The translations under genes were made by a program, and so were the position numbers. Positions 52,913-62,700 of a stretch of DNA of 64,000 bases are shown one piece after another. The stretch is from Lachnoanaerobaculum sp. ICM7. Its GTDB lineage: Bacteria > Bacillota > Clostridia > Lachnospirales > Lachnospiraceae. Each line of letters begins with the position of its first letter. Position 1 is the stretch's first letter. Under the pieces are notes generated by a model. That model was not told the DNA's origin, made no database searches, and saw only the letters and a list, made by a program, of their open reading frames with translations. The stretch is from positions 1-64,000 of the forward strand of contig NZ_ALJL01000038.1 in the NCBI RefSeq assembly GCF_000287675.1, read 5' to 3'.

Positions 52913-53604
52913 TGTGTTTTAATGTTCTGGAGGTCTGTATATTACTGTTTTTTATAGGTATGATAGCGCGAGGGTATATGAAGGGCCTTTTAAAAATATC
53001 CATTACAATGCTGGCGCTCATATCAAGTGTAATTGCTTTGAATTTTGTGAATCCATATCTTAGAAATGAGTTGCAGCAAAACACCAAACTAAACCAACTT
53101 GTTTTGACCACAATTTATGAAAAAATAGGACTTAATGAGATGCATGAAGACTCATCAAATGCCGATGGAAGAAGAGAGGCGATTGATAAACTGAATGTAC
53201 CCACAAAGGTCAAAGATGTTTTGAAGAAAAATGATGACAGAGTATTTTATGAAAAGCTCGGAGTATATACTTTTTCAGATTATATTGCAAGCTATGTTAC
53301 TCAGATGACTGTCAATTCTATAAGTTTCATCGGTTCATTTGTACTGGTTTGGCTGGTGCTTGGGATACTGTTTAAAGGTAACAAGATTCTAAGCAAGATA
53401 CCGGTTTTGGGCGGAGTCAATCAGCTGCTGGGAGCTTTTACAGGTTTTATTTTTGCATTGATAATATTCTGGGTCGGCTGTATTTTTATCATCGCCCTTT
53501 CTACAACAAAGATGGGGGCGAATCTTTCTGAAATGTTGGAATGCAGCCCGATTTTGGTATTTTTATCAAGAATGAACCCTATAGCGGTATTTTTAGGACT
53601 GTAG
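52912..53604 (+). CDS. CvpA-family membrane protein
   Basis: 230 aa with four hydrophobic helices (~5-25, 30-50, ~135-155, ~175-200). GMIARGYMKGLLKISITM at the start and a Gly-rich ILSKIPVLGGVNQLLGAFTG region fit the CvpA/colicin V production family. A ~70-residue polar loop sits between helices 2 and 3. Such proteins affect envelope homeostasis and secretion, mechanism unknown. It starts on the last base of the TPR gene stop (TAATG), so the two are co-translated and may work together. Confidence 0.85.
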   Translation: MCFNVLEVCILLFFIGMIARGYMKGLLKISITMLALISSVIALNFVNPYLRNELQQNTKLNQLVLTTIYEKIGLNEMHEDSSNADGRREAIDKLNVPTKVKDVLKKNDDRVFYEKLGVYTFSDYIASYVTQMTVNSISFIGSFVLVWLVLGILFKGNKILSKIPVLGGVNQLLGAFTGFIFALIIFWVGCIFIIALSTTKMGANLSEMLECSPILVFLSRMNPIAVFLGL

Positions 53605-53617
53605 ATATGGAGGTTAT

Positions 53618-55264
53618 ATGAAATCTAAAAGAAAGCTGATGAATGCATCAAATGTTATAGTCGGACTTTGGGTTATGGCTATGTTTACCATCTTCCCTTT
53701 GATTTACAATGATTTTTATTTTGACATCTTGCAGACAAAATATTATACGGTATTGACTCTTTCAATAATAATGATTTTGGCTTTGATTGTAATATGCGGT
53801 TTTGCAGGCGGATTTAAAAATTTCTTTGATAATCTGAATAAAAAAGGGTTTGTCGTATGGTTCAAAGAAGAATTCAGCATATGGGATATATGTATAATGG
53901 TATTCTGGCTGATGAGTGCACTTTCTACAGCATTTGCAGGAAGATTTATAATGGAATCCATTACAGGAGATAAGGGAAGATATTCGGGACTCCTACTTAT
54001 TTCTATCTATGTGATACTTTATTTTACAGTAAGTCGCATGTTTTCATTTGGCAAGGTCTACTTTACAGTTTTCCTTGCAGTAAGTATTCCTGTATGTTTG
54101 TTTGGATACACCGATTATTTCAATATGGACATATTGGGATTTAAGGAGAAAATAAGCCCTGAGCAGTGGCCTATATTCACTTCAACCATCGGAAATATAA
54201 ATACATATACCGCTGTATTGGCATTTTATATTGCAATTGCCGGAACATTGTTCATTACTACTCCATTTAAAAGTGACAACGGCAGAGGTGAGAGCATTGG
54301 AAAAATAGTTTTCTACTATGTGATAATGCTTATGAACTTTATTGCACTTGCAATGGGTACTTCCGATAACGGTTATCTTACACTTGCCGCATTCTTCGGT
54401 CTTGTACCTTTTGTGGCATTCAGAACTATGGAGGGTGTAAGAAGATTCTTACTGACAATTTTTACTTATCTTCTCGGAATAAAGATAATACAGCTGATAA
54501 ATATAAGCTATGCGGGCAAAGTGCTCGGTATTTCAGGTTTATACGATTTTATAAGTGATTTTAAATATCTGGATTTAATAATTGTTGCTTTGGCAATCGT
54601 AGTTATTATCATGTATGTACTTGAATACAGAAAGAAAGAAAAAAGAAGAGACAACGAAGTGCTTTTAAGAAGCTTAAGATATATCTGGCTTGCAATACTT
54701 GTTATAATATTTGCGGCAATAGTATTTATGGGAATGAAGATAAACTCGGATGTAACTGCTGCTAAAGAAAAGTACGGTGCTCTTGCAGATTATTTTGTAT
54801 TTAACGATTCATGGGGTACTTTCAGAGGTTATATATGGAGAGCCGCTGTGGAAGAGTATATGAAGTTCCCGTTGCTTCACAAGATTTTCGGAAGCGGACC
54901 GGATACTTTCGGCTTATATATCGGTTTACTTAGAAACGAAGAAATGACAAGTGTAACCGGTCAGTTCTTTGATGCGACACATAATGAGTATATACAATTT
55001 TTATTTACTCTTGGACCTATAGCTACAATAGCCTATATTCTGGCACTTATACTTCCAAGTGTTGAAGCGCTAAGAACAAGACTGTTTTATCTTAGAGACA
55101 ATACAATGCTGCCATATTTGTATGCATGTGCTATTGCGGTAATTTGCTATGCCACTCAGGCTGTCGTAAACTTGAACTTACCTGTGGTAACACCATTTTT
55201 ATGGATATTCCTAAGTATCATGGTGGCAATACTTAGAGACAAAGGAGAAGTTATAAATGGATAA
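53618..55264 (+). CDS. O-antigen ligase/polymerase-like membrane protein
   Basis: 548 aa with about 12 membrane helices and a large outer loop before the last ones. [11 protein letters not shown] and [16 protein letters not shown] match the Wzy/WaaL-type O-antigen ligase family, in which the H-N-E-Y/H segment is typical. Proteins of this kind join or polymerise lipid-linked glycans outside the membrane; in Gram-positives the glycan is a capsule or wall polysaccharide. No glycosyltransferase cluster is near. The trpS gene overlaps its end by 8 nt. Confidence 0.85.
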   Translation: MKSKRKLMNASNVIVGLWVMAMFTIFPLIYNDFYFDILQTKYYTVLTLSIIMILALIVICGFAGGFKNFFDNLNKKGFVVWFKEEFSIWDICIMVFWLMSALSTAFAGRFIMESITGDKGRYSGLLLISIYVILYFTVSRMFSFGKVYFTVFLAVSIPVCLFGYTDYFNMDILGFKEKISPEQWPIFTSTIGNINTYTAVLAFYIAIAGTLFITTPFKSDNGRGESIGKIVFYYVIMLMNFIALAMGTSDNGYLTLAAFFGLVPFVAFRTMEGVRRFLLTIFTYLLGIKIIQLINISYAGKVLGISGLYDFISDFKYLDLIIVALAIVVIIMYVLEYRKKEKRRDNEVLLRSLRYIWLAILVIIFAAIVFMGMKINSDVTAAKEKYGALADYFVFNDSWGTFRGYIWRAAVEEYMKFPLLHKIFGSGPDTFGLYIGLLRNEEMTSVTGQFFDATHNEYIQFLFTLGPIATIAYILALILPSVEALRTRLFYLRDNTMLPYLYACAIAVICYATQAVVNLNLPVVTPFLWIFLSIMVAILRDKGEVING

Positions 55265-56345
55265 GATAATCCTTTCAGGAGATCGTCCTACAGGGAAATT
55301 ACATGTAGGACATTATATCGGCTCTATTAAAAGAAGAGTTGAATTACAAAATTCAGGAGAATTTAAAAAGATTTTTATAATGGTGGCAGATGCTCAGGCA
55401 CTCACCGACAATATGGAAAATCCTGAGAAGGTAAGACAGAATATTATAGAGGTAGTACTTGATTATCTGGCATGCGGTATCGACCCTAAGAAGTCTACTA
55501 TATTCATACAGTCAATGGTACCGGAGCTTACAGAACTGGCATTTTACTATATGAATCTTGTTACTGTTTCAAGACTTCAAAGAAACCCTACAGTAAAGGC
55601 TGAGATAGGTCTTAGAAATTTTGAAAACAGTATTCCGGTAGGATTTTTCACATATCCTATATCACAGGCATCGGATATTACAGCGTTTAAAGCAACTACA
55701 GTACCTGTGGGTGAGGATCAGTTGCCTATGATTGAGCAGACCAGAGAGATAGTAAGAAAGTTTAATTCAGTATACGGTGAAACTTTGGTAGAGCCTGAAG
55801 CGCTTATACCACAGGAAGATGCAGCTAAGAGACTTCCGGGTACGGACGGTAAGTCAAAGATGAGTAAGTCGCTTGGAAATTGTATTTATCTTTCAGATGA
55901 TGCAGATACTGTTGCATCAGCTATAAAGACTATGTATACAGATCCTTTACATATAAAGGTAAGCGACCCGGGACATCTTGAGGGTAACACGGTATTTACA
56001 TATCTGGACGCCTTTTCAAGACCGGAGCATTTCGCAGAGTATCTTCCGGATTATAATTCACTTGATGAGCTCAAAGAGCATTATACACGTGGCGGATTGG
56101 GAGATATGAAGGTAAAGAAGTTCCTTGCAAGCATAATGGAAGAAACCTTGGCACCGATTAGAGCAAGAAGAGCGGAATTTGAAAAAGATATTCCGGCAAT
56201 CTATGAGATGCTTAAGGAAAGCTGTGAGGCTGCAAGAAATGAAGCTGCAAATACACTTTCAGAAGTAAAGAATGCTATGAGAATAAATTACTTTGATGAT
56301 GTAGAGTTGATAAAGTCACAGGCAGATAGATTTCACAATAAATAA
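55257..56345 (+). CDS. trpS: Tryptophanyl-tRNA synthetase
   Basis: 362 aa. Class I motifs: [15 protein letters not shown] (HIGH-type) and [11 protein letters not shown] (KMSKS). [22 protein letters not shown] and [15 protein letters not shown] bind tryptophan and tRNA. AAAGGAG stands before the ATG within the preceding gene. There is no T-box leader, which many Firmicutes trpS genes have, because the gene lies inside an operon. Confidence 0.97.
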   Translation: MDKIILSGDRPTGKLHVGHYIGSIKRRVELQNSGEFKKIFIMVADAQALTDNMENPEKVRQNIIEVVLDYLACGIDPKKSTIFIQSMVPELTELAFYYMNLVTVSRLQRNPTVKAEIGLRNFENSIPVGFFTYPISQASDITAFKATTVPVGEDQLPMIEQTREIVRKFNSVYGETLVEPEALIPQEDAAKRLPGTDGKSKMSKSLGNCIYLSDDADTVASAIKTMYTDPLHIKVSDPGHLEGNTVFTYLDAFSRPEHFAEYLPDYNSLDELKEHYTRGGLGDMKVKKFLASIMEETLAPIRARRAEFEKDIPAIYEMLKESCEAARNEAANTLSEVKNAMRINYFDDVELIKSQADRFHNK

Positions 56346-56360
56346 TAAAGTTTAAAATTT

Positions 56361-56418
56361 AAATCCAAGCTTTATTTATGATCTTATATGAGATTGTAAA
56401 ATCAAGCTTGGATTTTTT
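56361..56418 (+). terminator. Terminator of the pfk-trpS gene group
   Basis: A 12-bp outer stem AAATCCAAGCTT (56361-56372) with AAGCTTGGATTT (56404-56415) and T-run; the 31-nt loop contains a smaller ATCTTA/TGAGAT hairpin. Confidence 0.88.
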
Positions 56419-56451
56419 GATTGAATTTTTTTATAAATTTTAAAATAACAC

Positions 56452-56512
56452 TTGACAGTTGAACATATATTCAACTATAATAGCAACATAACAGTTGAAC
56501 ATATATTCAACT
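56452..56512 (+). promoter_or_regulatory. Zinc-operon promoter with twin ArsR-type operators
   Basis: TTGACA (56452-56457), 18-nt spacer, TATAAT (56476-56481). Two identical 20-nt sites AGTTGAACATATATTCAACT lie at 56457-56476 (filling the spacer) and 56493-56512 (just after the start of transcription), 36 bp apart. The dyad with TGAA arms is that of SmtB/CzrA-type operators. A repressor bound at both would block RNA polymerase. Confidence 0.9.
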
Positions 56513-56881
56513 AAAGGGAGGTGTGTTGAAGTAGAGAGTTTAAGCAGAGAAGAGGCAATAGACAGAGCAAAGATAAATATGCTTGAGGCTGAAACGATAG
56601 ATTCTCTGTCAAAGCTTTTTAAAGTATTAGGAGATCCGACAAGGATAAAGATACTTTGGGCATTAAATGTACATGATTTATGTGTACTTGATATTTGTGA
56701 AGTGCTGGGAATGACAAAGTCGGCGGTATCACATCAGCTTGGTACACTTAAGGAAGCCAAGCTTGTTAAAGCAAGAAGAGAAGGTAAGGAAGTATATTAT
56801 TCACTTGATGACGAACATGTAAAGGAGATATTTGAAACAGGTATCGTACATGTCTCTCATAGATGTAAAGCAGATTTTTAA
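56495..56881 (+). CDS. ArsR/SmtB-family metal-sensing repressor (start codon uncertain)
   Basis: The reading frame spans 128 codons from a TTG at 56495, but that lies within the second operator and has no ribosome site. A strong AAAGGGAGG (56513-56521) is followed in frame only by GTT, GAA and GTA; the first ATG is 56579 (100 aa). Thus the true start is unknown. Residues ~40-128 are a winged helix (LFKVLGDPTRIKILWAL, MTKSAVSHQLGTLKEAKLV). The dimer helix has D-x-H-x10-H-x2-H (DEH... HVSH), the alpha-5 zinc site of CzrA/SmtB. DLCVLD lacks the second Cys of CadC, so Zn or Co is the probable signal, not Cd or Pb. It should repress its own operon with the HMA protein and ATPase. Confidence 0.88.
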   Translation: MNIYSTKGRCVEVESLSREEAIDRAKINMLEAETIDSLSKLFKVLGDPTRIKILWALNVHDLCVLDICEVLGMTKSAVSHQLGTLKEAKLVKARREGKEVYYSLDDEHVKEIFETGIVHVSHRCKADF

Positions 56882-56893
56882 AGGAGAAAAGAA

Positions 56894-57115
56894 ATGAAAA
56901 GAGTTTATAAATTAGAAGGTTTGGATTGTGCTGATTGTGCTGCAAAGCTTGAGAAAAAGCTTGCCGCCATTGACGGTATTACAAGTGCAAATATCAACTT
57001 TATGACATTAAAATGCACCCTTGAGGCTGAGGCTGAGAAGATGAATGAGATTATTGAAAAGGCTATGGAAATTATAAAGGTTGAAGAGCCTGATGTAGAG
57101 GTAAAGAGAGCATAA
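56894..57115 (+). CDS. Stand-alone HMA-domain metallochaperone-like protein
   Basis: 73 aa. KRVYKLEGLDCADCAAKLEK holds the metal-binding Cys-x-x-Cys (DCADC) of heavy-metal-associated domains; the rest completes the beta-alpha-beta-beta-alpha-beta fold. An Asp before the first Cys (LDCADC) is the Zn/Cd-type form rather than the copper form. AAAGGAG lies before the ATG. The next gene, a Zn/Cd P-type ATPase, lacks the N-terminal HMA domain usual in ZntA/CadA, so this protein may serve as its detached domain. Confidence 0.92.
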   Translation: MKRVYKLEGLDCADCAAKLEKKLAAIDGITSANINFMTLKCTLEAEAEKMNEIIEKAMEIIKVEEPDVEVKRA

Positions 57116-57155
57116 TTTAATTAATGCAGGTGTATTCATTAGATAGAAGGATAAT

Positions 57156-59042
57156 ATGAACGATAAGCAAAAGAAGATGTTAAGAAAAATAATTATTGGG
57201 GCAAGTCTTTATATAATCGCCGTCATAGTTTCAAAAATAAACTTTTCCATGTCAAATATAATCAGTTTCGGACTGTTCATAGCGGCATATATAATAGTGG
57301 GAAAGGAGGTATTACTTAAAGCCTTCTCAAATATAAAAAGAGGTAAGGTATTTGATGAAAACTTCCTTATGACTATTGCTACCGTAGGTGCGGTTATAAT
57401 AGGTGAATATCCGGAAGCTGTCGGAGTTATGCTCTTTTATATGGTGGGCGAGTTCTTACAATCTCTGGCAGTAAATAAATCCAGAAAATCCATATCGGAT
57501 ATGATGAATATAAGACCCGATTATGCAAATCTTGTAAAAGAAGACGGCAGTGTGGAAACAGTGGATCCATATGACGTTGAAGTCGGCTCATATATACAGA
57601 TAAAAGCCGGTGAGATAATACCGCTTGACGGAATAGTGGTATCCGGAAAGGCAATGCTTGATACTTCAGCACTTACAGGTGAGTCTGTACCAAGAAGTGC
57701 AAATGCAGGTGATCAGGTATATAGCGGTAGTATAAATAAGGACGGCCTTTTAAAGCTTGAGGTCACAAAAGAGTTTAGTGAGTCTACAGCAAGTAAAATT
57801 CTTGACCTCGTGGAAAATGCCGCAGCAAAGAAATCGAAGACAGAAAACTTTATCTCAAAGTTTGCAGGAATATATACTCCTATAGTTGTTTTTGCAGCTA
57901 TAGCACTGGCAGTTATTCCGCCTTTTATATTTCCGGGAACAGGATTTGCCACATGGATTTACAGGGCACTTACATTCTTAGTTGTATCATGTCCTTGTGC
58001 ATTTGTTATAGCGATTCCTTTAAGCTTTTTCAGCGGTATAGGTGCATCGTCAAAAATAGGTGTGCTCATAAAGGGAAGCAATTATCTTGAACTTTTAGCC
58101 GGAGTAAGGACTTTTGTGTTTGATAAAACCGGTACCTTAACAAAGGGAGTTTTTGAGGTGGTAAGCTTACATCCAAATAATGTAAGTGAAGAAGAATTGT
58201 TAAGTAAGGCAGCAATGGCGGAAGAGTATTCTTCACATCCTATAGCAATATCTATTAAAAAGGCATATGAAGAACTGAAAACCGAATCGGAAGAAAATAC
58301 AAATATTTCCGACAGATTAAGTGACTTAAAAGAGATTGCAGGACATGGTATCAGTATAAAAGTTGACGGCAAAGAGGTTCTTGTAGGTAATGACAAGCTT
58401 ATGAGTTCAAACAGTATAGATTTTGAAAAAAGTGAAGAATTCGGAAGTGTTGTCTATGTGGCTGAGGAAGGCAAATTCTTAGGATCGATTGTAATAAATG
58501 ATCGAATAAAGGAAGATGCAGGTGAAAGCCTGATTGCACTAAAGAGTGTCGGAGTTGAAAAGTCTGTAATGCTTACAGGCGATATAAAAGAGGTCGCGGA
58601 TGTAGTGGCAAATGAGCTGGGAATTGACTATGCATACTCTGAACTTTTACCACAGGATAAGGTTGAAAAGGTGGAAGAGGAACTTGATGACAATAAAATA
58701 CTGGCATTTGTAGGTGACGGATTAAACGATGCTCCGGTTTTGGCAAGAGCCGATATAGGTATTGCAATGGGAGGTATAGGTTCCGACGCAGCTATTGAAG
58801 CGGCGGATGTGGTTATAATGGATGATAAGCTTTACAATATAGTAAGAGGTATCAAACTTGCAAAAAGAACTATGAGCATTGCAAAGCAAAATATTATATT
58901 TGCTTTGGGTGTTAAGCTTATTTTCCTATTGCTTGCGGCCATAGGTTTTGGTACTATGTGGGAAGCGGTATTCGCTGATGTAGGTGTAACTGTACTTTGT
59001 GTAATCAATGCTATGAGAAACCTGCAGACAAAAAACATATAA
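57156..59042 (+). CDS. Zn2+/Cd2+-exporting P1B-type ATPase without fused HMA domain
   Basis: 628 aa, shorter than ZntA/CadA (~700-730) because the N-terminal HMA domain is absent. About eight membrane helices. Actuator ALTGESVPR, transmembrane metal motif SCPCAFVIAIP, phosphorylation site FDKTGTLTKG, HP near EYSSHPIAI, nucleotide-domain MLTGD and hinge GDGLNDAPVLARADIGIAMG. The last helices contain FADVGVTVLCVINAMRN, where Asp is the Zn/Cd-type ligand. It pumps excess divalent metal out of the cell, under the ArsR-type repressor upstream. Confidence 0.95.
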   Translation: MNDKQKKMLRKIIIGASLYIIAVIVSKINFSMSNIISFGLFIAAYIIVGKEVLLKAFSNIKRGKVFDENFLMTIATVGAVIIGEYPEAVGVMLFYMVGEFLQSLAVNKSRKSISDMMNIRPDYANLVKEDGSVETVDPYDVEVGSYIQIKAGEIIPLDGIVVSGKAMLDTSALTGESVPRSANAGDQVYSGSINKDGLLKLEVTKEFSESTASKILDLVENAAAKKSKTENFISKFAGIYTPIVVFAAIALAVIPPFIFPGTGFATWIYRALTFLVVSCPCAFVIAIPLSFFSGIGASSKIGVLIKGSNYLELLAGVRTFVFDKTGTLTKGVFEVVSLHPNNVSEEELLSKAAMAEEYSSHPIAISIKKAYEELKTESEENTNISDRLSDLKEIAGHGISIKVDGKEVLVGNDKLMSSNSIDFEKSEEFGSVVYVAEEGKFLGSIVINDRIKEDAGESLIALKSVGVEKSVMLTGDIKEVADVVANELGIDYAYSELLPQDKVEKVEEELDDNKILAFVGDGLNDAPVLARADIGIAMGGIGSDAAIEAADVVIMDDKLYNIVRGIKLAKRTMSIAKQNIIFALGVKLIFLLLAAIGFGTMWEAVFADVGVTVLCVINAMRNLQTKNI

Positions 59043-59052
59043 TGGAGATTTT

Positions 59053-59532
59053 ATGGAAAAGATAACAAGCTTTACAATAGACCATCTAAAGCTTCTGCCG
59101 GGAGTTTATGTGTCAAGAAAAGATAATATCGGTGAAGAGATTGTTACCACATTTGATATAAGAATGACCAGGCCGAATTTTGAGCCGGTAATAAATACTG
59201 CGGAGCTTCATGCTATTGAGCATCTGGGGGCAACATTTTTAAGAAACCACAAAGATTACGGAGAGAGTATTCTCTATTTCGGACCTATGGGATGTAGAAC
59301 AGGATTTTACCTGCTTTTAAAGGGCAATCATGAGTCAAATGAGATTATACCTTTGCTTAAGGAGATGTTCGAGTTTATAAAGAACTATGAGGGAGAGGTT
59401 CCCGGAGCCTGTGCAAAGGACTGTGGCAACTATCTGGATATAAATTTGCCTATGGCAAGATATATTTCGGCTAAGTATCTTGATGAAGTATTGTCTGATA
59501 TATCAAAAGAGAGATTGATATATCCTGAATAA
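59053..59532 (+). CDS. luxS: S-ribosylhomocysteine lyase
   Basis: 159 aa. Zinc ligands His53 and His57 in ELHAIEHLGA (with catalytic Glu56), catalytic Cys81 in GPMGCRTGFY and zinc Cys124 in AKDCGNYLD are all present. It splits S-ribosylhomocysteine into homocysteine and the precursor of autoinducer-2, as part of the activated methyl cycle. It starts 10 nt after the zinc ATPase gene with a GGAG site, so the two may share a transcript. The zinc link is probably coincidental, though LuxS is a metalloenzyme. Confidence 0.96.
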   Translation: MEKITSFTIDHLKLLPGVYVSRKDNIGEEIVTTFDIRMTRPNFEPVINTAELHAIEHLGATFLRNHKDYGESILYFGPMGCRTGFYLLLKGNHESNEIIPLLKEMFEFIKNYEGEVPGACAKDCGNYLDINLPMARYISAKYLDEVLSDISKERLIYPE

Positions 59533-59559
59533 ATTTGAAAATATATTTAAATAAGATTT

Positions 59560-59593
59560 AAAGGTATATAAGCTTCGGCCTATATACCTTTTT
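59560..59593 (+). terminator. Rho-independent terminator with TTCG tetraloop
   Basis: An 11-bp stem AAAGGTATATA (59560-59570) with TATATACCTTT (59581-59591), then GC-TTCG-GC cap and T-run. It ends the zinc-luxS group. Confidence 0.92.
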
Positions 59594-59616
59594 AAAATGT
59601 AAGCAATAAAACCTTA

Positions 59617-59650
59617 TTTGTAAATTCTTACAAAAGAAGGAATGATTCCT
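59617..59650. promoter_or_regulatory. Two adjacent perfect inverted repeats
   Basis: TTTGTAA-ATTC-TTACAAA (59617-59634) and AGGAAT-G-ATTCCT (59638-59650) lie ~150 nt ahead of the last adhesin gene. Both have operator geometry. Neither has a T-run, so they are not terminators. Confidence 0.45.
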
Positions 59651-59724
59651 ATTATTAGGGAGTGAAAACCGGAGAAATTAATTTTATACAATAAAAAAGT
59701 GTAGAAATTCGAGATAAGAATAAG

Positions 59725-59771
59725 TATAATTGTACCGTTAAATATTTTTCGCTTACTATATTTAATAGTAA
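59725..59771 (+). promoter_or_regulatory. Candidate promoter -10 box and ATAGTAA inverted repeat
   Basis: TATAAT at 59725-59730 (no good -35 visible) is followed by TTACTAT-ATTTA-ATAGTAA (59753-59771), a perfect 7-bp inverted repeat just ahead of the ribosome site. The same half-sites, in opposite order, form the repeat at 12151-12177 ahead of the paralogous adhesin. Confidence 0.5.
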
Positions 59772-59796
59772 CAGGACAACGGAAGGAGGAGTACAT

Positions 59797-62700
59797 ATCA
59801 ACACATTAAGAAAACGTTTGACCGGAGTATTGTCATTCATACTTGCATTAATAATTACATTTACCTCTGTGCCAATCGACGCACATGCAACAGGTATAGG
59901 TAGTCAAGTTACAACAAAAATAGGATACTCTGTAAGCAGTCAAACAACATCGCTGATAGGAAAACAGGAATCTTACAGTATTCAGACGGGTATTTCAGGT
60001 ACGGTAGGAAGTTATACACTGCCATACTCAATCATTTATTTGTCAAAAGACAAATTTGAGGAACCGTCTGCAGCAGATGTATCAACAGCCAACTTCATAC
60101 AAGGAGTTACAGTTGACAGCACAAGTGATGCACAATACTATAAGATAAAAGTTACTTATAGACAATTGACGGCCGGACCGCCTGTTACATTCCCGTTTAG
60201 AGCGGTTCTCAAAAACTTGAATGTTGCCGGAGGGGAGCAGGTTAATATTAAGACAACTTTCCACGACAAAGACGGAGTGGAGATTGTAAACGACAACAAA
60301 AATTTCACTGCTGCAGGCTATGTGGCAGGTATTGAAGGAAATGACAACAGTCAGACTAATCCGAGACAGATGGGTTATGGTGAGACAATCGTAGATGCGG
60401 ATGTTGATTCAACACATACAAAATTTTCACCAAATTACCAAAACGATATCACATTCTCTATTATGAACGGAAAAAAGAACGCGACCAATGGAGAAGTGAG
60501 AGTAGTATATTCGGAAGGTTTGGATAAGAGACCGGTTAGAGTAACTGTTACATTGCCTTCAACATCGGTTTGGGATGCTTCATTACCGAACAATGCAGGC
60601 TGGACTTATAATTCGGCTGACAATACAATTACAAAAGATTTTACAAGAACAGGCTATGAGTTTAGGCCTCTTTTTACCATAAAGTATGGAACCGGAACCA
60701 CAGTAGGACGACAGACTTTCCCGGTAAAAACGGCACTTGTAAACACTGACGGAAGTGCAGATTCCACAACAGAGAGAAACGGTAGCGTATTTAAGGATTA
60801 TTCTTATGTAAGAAAGCTTAAAGGAAACAAATATCACCTTCGCTACAATTATGCGGTTCCCGTAAAAGAAGAATACAAACATGCTTATTTAATTACAGCA
60901 GGACAGTATTGGGGAACTACGGTAGTACAAAATACTACAACAACATTAAATACAATCATTGATGAGCCATGGAGTCCAAGCCTTTTTACAGGTTACGGAA
61001 TCCGTGTACAAAACGGTTATTTTGATGCCGCAAATCTTGCGCTTATAGCTCAAAACAAGCTGATCGGTGTAAATGATGACGGCAGCGAGGAAGTTATACA
61101 GACAAATGTGCCGTATGAAGTGGTAAATAATGATGCAGCTATGACAACAGACAGCATACCGATTGCCATGACACCTAAGCACTATAAGAGTGTAAGACTT
61201 GAATTTGACAACGAGGTGACAATATCAAAGTACGGTGAGAAGGCTATAGGTCTTGTAGTTGAGACACAGCTTACACCTGCCGAGTTTACAAAGGAGAAAA
61301 ACAGACTTGCTGCAAATCCTTCACCTTCATCCTCAAATGTTACAAATACAGGTAAGGTACAGTCATACTCCAACGGCGTATGGACAACTATAAGCTCAAA
61401 TGCGGTATATATTATGCGTGAAGAGTATGCTCAGATGCAGCTTGACAAATTAAGTCAGAAGATTAACGGCAATACTTCTTCAAATATAGCCTACACCGGA
61501 AATACCATGGAATATGAGATGAATGTCAACTATGACAATTCATATATATTCAGCGAGGACAGAGATGTAGAAAACGGTAAGCTTGTTATGGTTGTCGATC
61601 CGGAGTTAAACTTTAACAGCATTACAGTCGGAGGAACGCCTTACTTTACAGTTGATGTAAATCCTACCGAAGTAGCCAATTACGGCGGAACGGGAAAGAA
61701 AGCATATATCTTCGATCTCAATAATTTTGCCTTCAAAAAGCAACAGCAGGCAATTTTTAAGAGAGATAATATAAAGGTTTCATTTACTCCAAGTTCAAGT
61801 CTTGAGCCGGGAGAACATAAAGTTGAAGCTATACTTTCATGGACCAATAATACGGATCAGGCAAACAGTAAGGATCCTCACACAGTATTTTCAAAGGCTA
61901 CTGCAAATTACCTTGATATTTATGATTCAAACGAGAACGGAAGTACAAATGACAGACTTTCAAGAATAGAGTGGAAGTTCAACTTCGTACCTCCACAGTC
62001 GGTTATCATAAACAAGGTTGAAAAGCTTGAATCCGAGCCTGACAGTGCATACCGTGCAAAGATGAAAGCTGAAAAGGATGAGATAGTTCAATATCGTATC
62101 ATGGCTTATAACAACTCAAATGCGGATGCAACAGAGTTGAATTTCTTGGATGTTTTCCCATATGTGGGAGATAAGAACACGGTAAAGGACTATGCCGGAA
62201 ATTATGTAGACCGCGGTTCCAAATTTGCAACTGTTTTACAAGGACCTGTAACTGCTCCGGCAGGATATACGGTTTACTATTCTACAGATTCACCTAAGGA
62301 TACATTTGCCGAGAACCTTGCAAATACCTGGGTAAGTGCTTCAGGTATTTCAGACTGGAGTCAGGTAACAATGTTTAAGGCTATAATGAATACAGGTGTG
62401 AAGCTGACAAGGGATGACAAAGATTATTTTACCTACAAGGTAAAAATGCCTGATACAAAAGATTTGGATGAAGCTGATACAAGTAACAACTCTATTGCAA
62501 CATGGTATGGAAACAATATTGACGGTGCAAATGAGGCAATCAACTCAAAGGTCGGTATTTACAAGTATCAGGTATCCGGAAAAGCATACTATGATGTTAA
62601 TGATGACGGGGAGTATGGTACAGGAGATGTGCTGATTGCAAACCGTCCTGTAAAGCTTTTAAAAGACGGAAATGTTATTGCCGAAACTACAACAGACGCA

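Noticed and set aside
55200-55260. T-box leader for trpS
   Set aside because: trpS overlaps the preceding membrane-protein gene by 8 nt, leaving no space for a leader RNA.
59818-59820. TTG at 59818 as start of the last adhesin
   Set aside because: It lies 28 nt from the ribosome site and would remove the basic part of the signal peptide; the ATC at 59797 aligns with Met1 of the paralogue.
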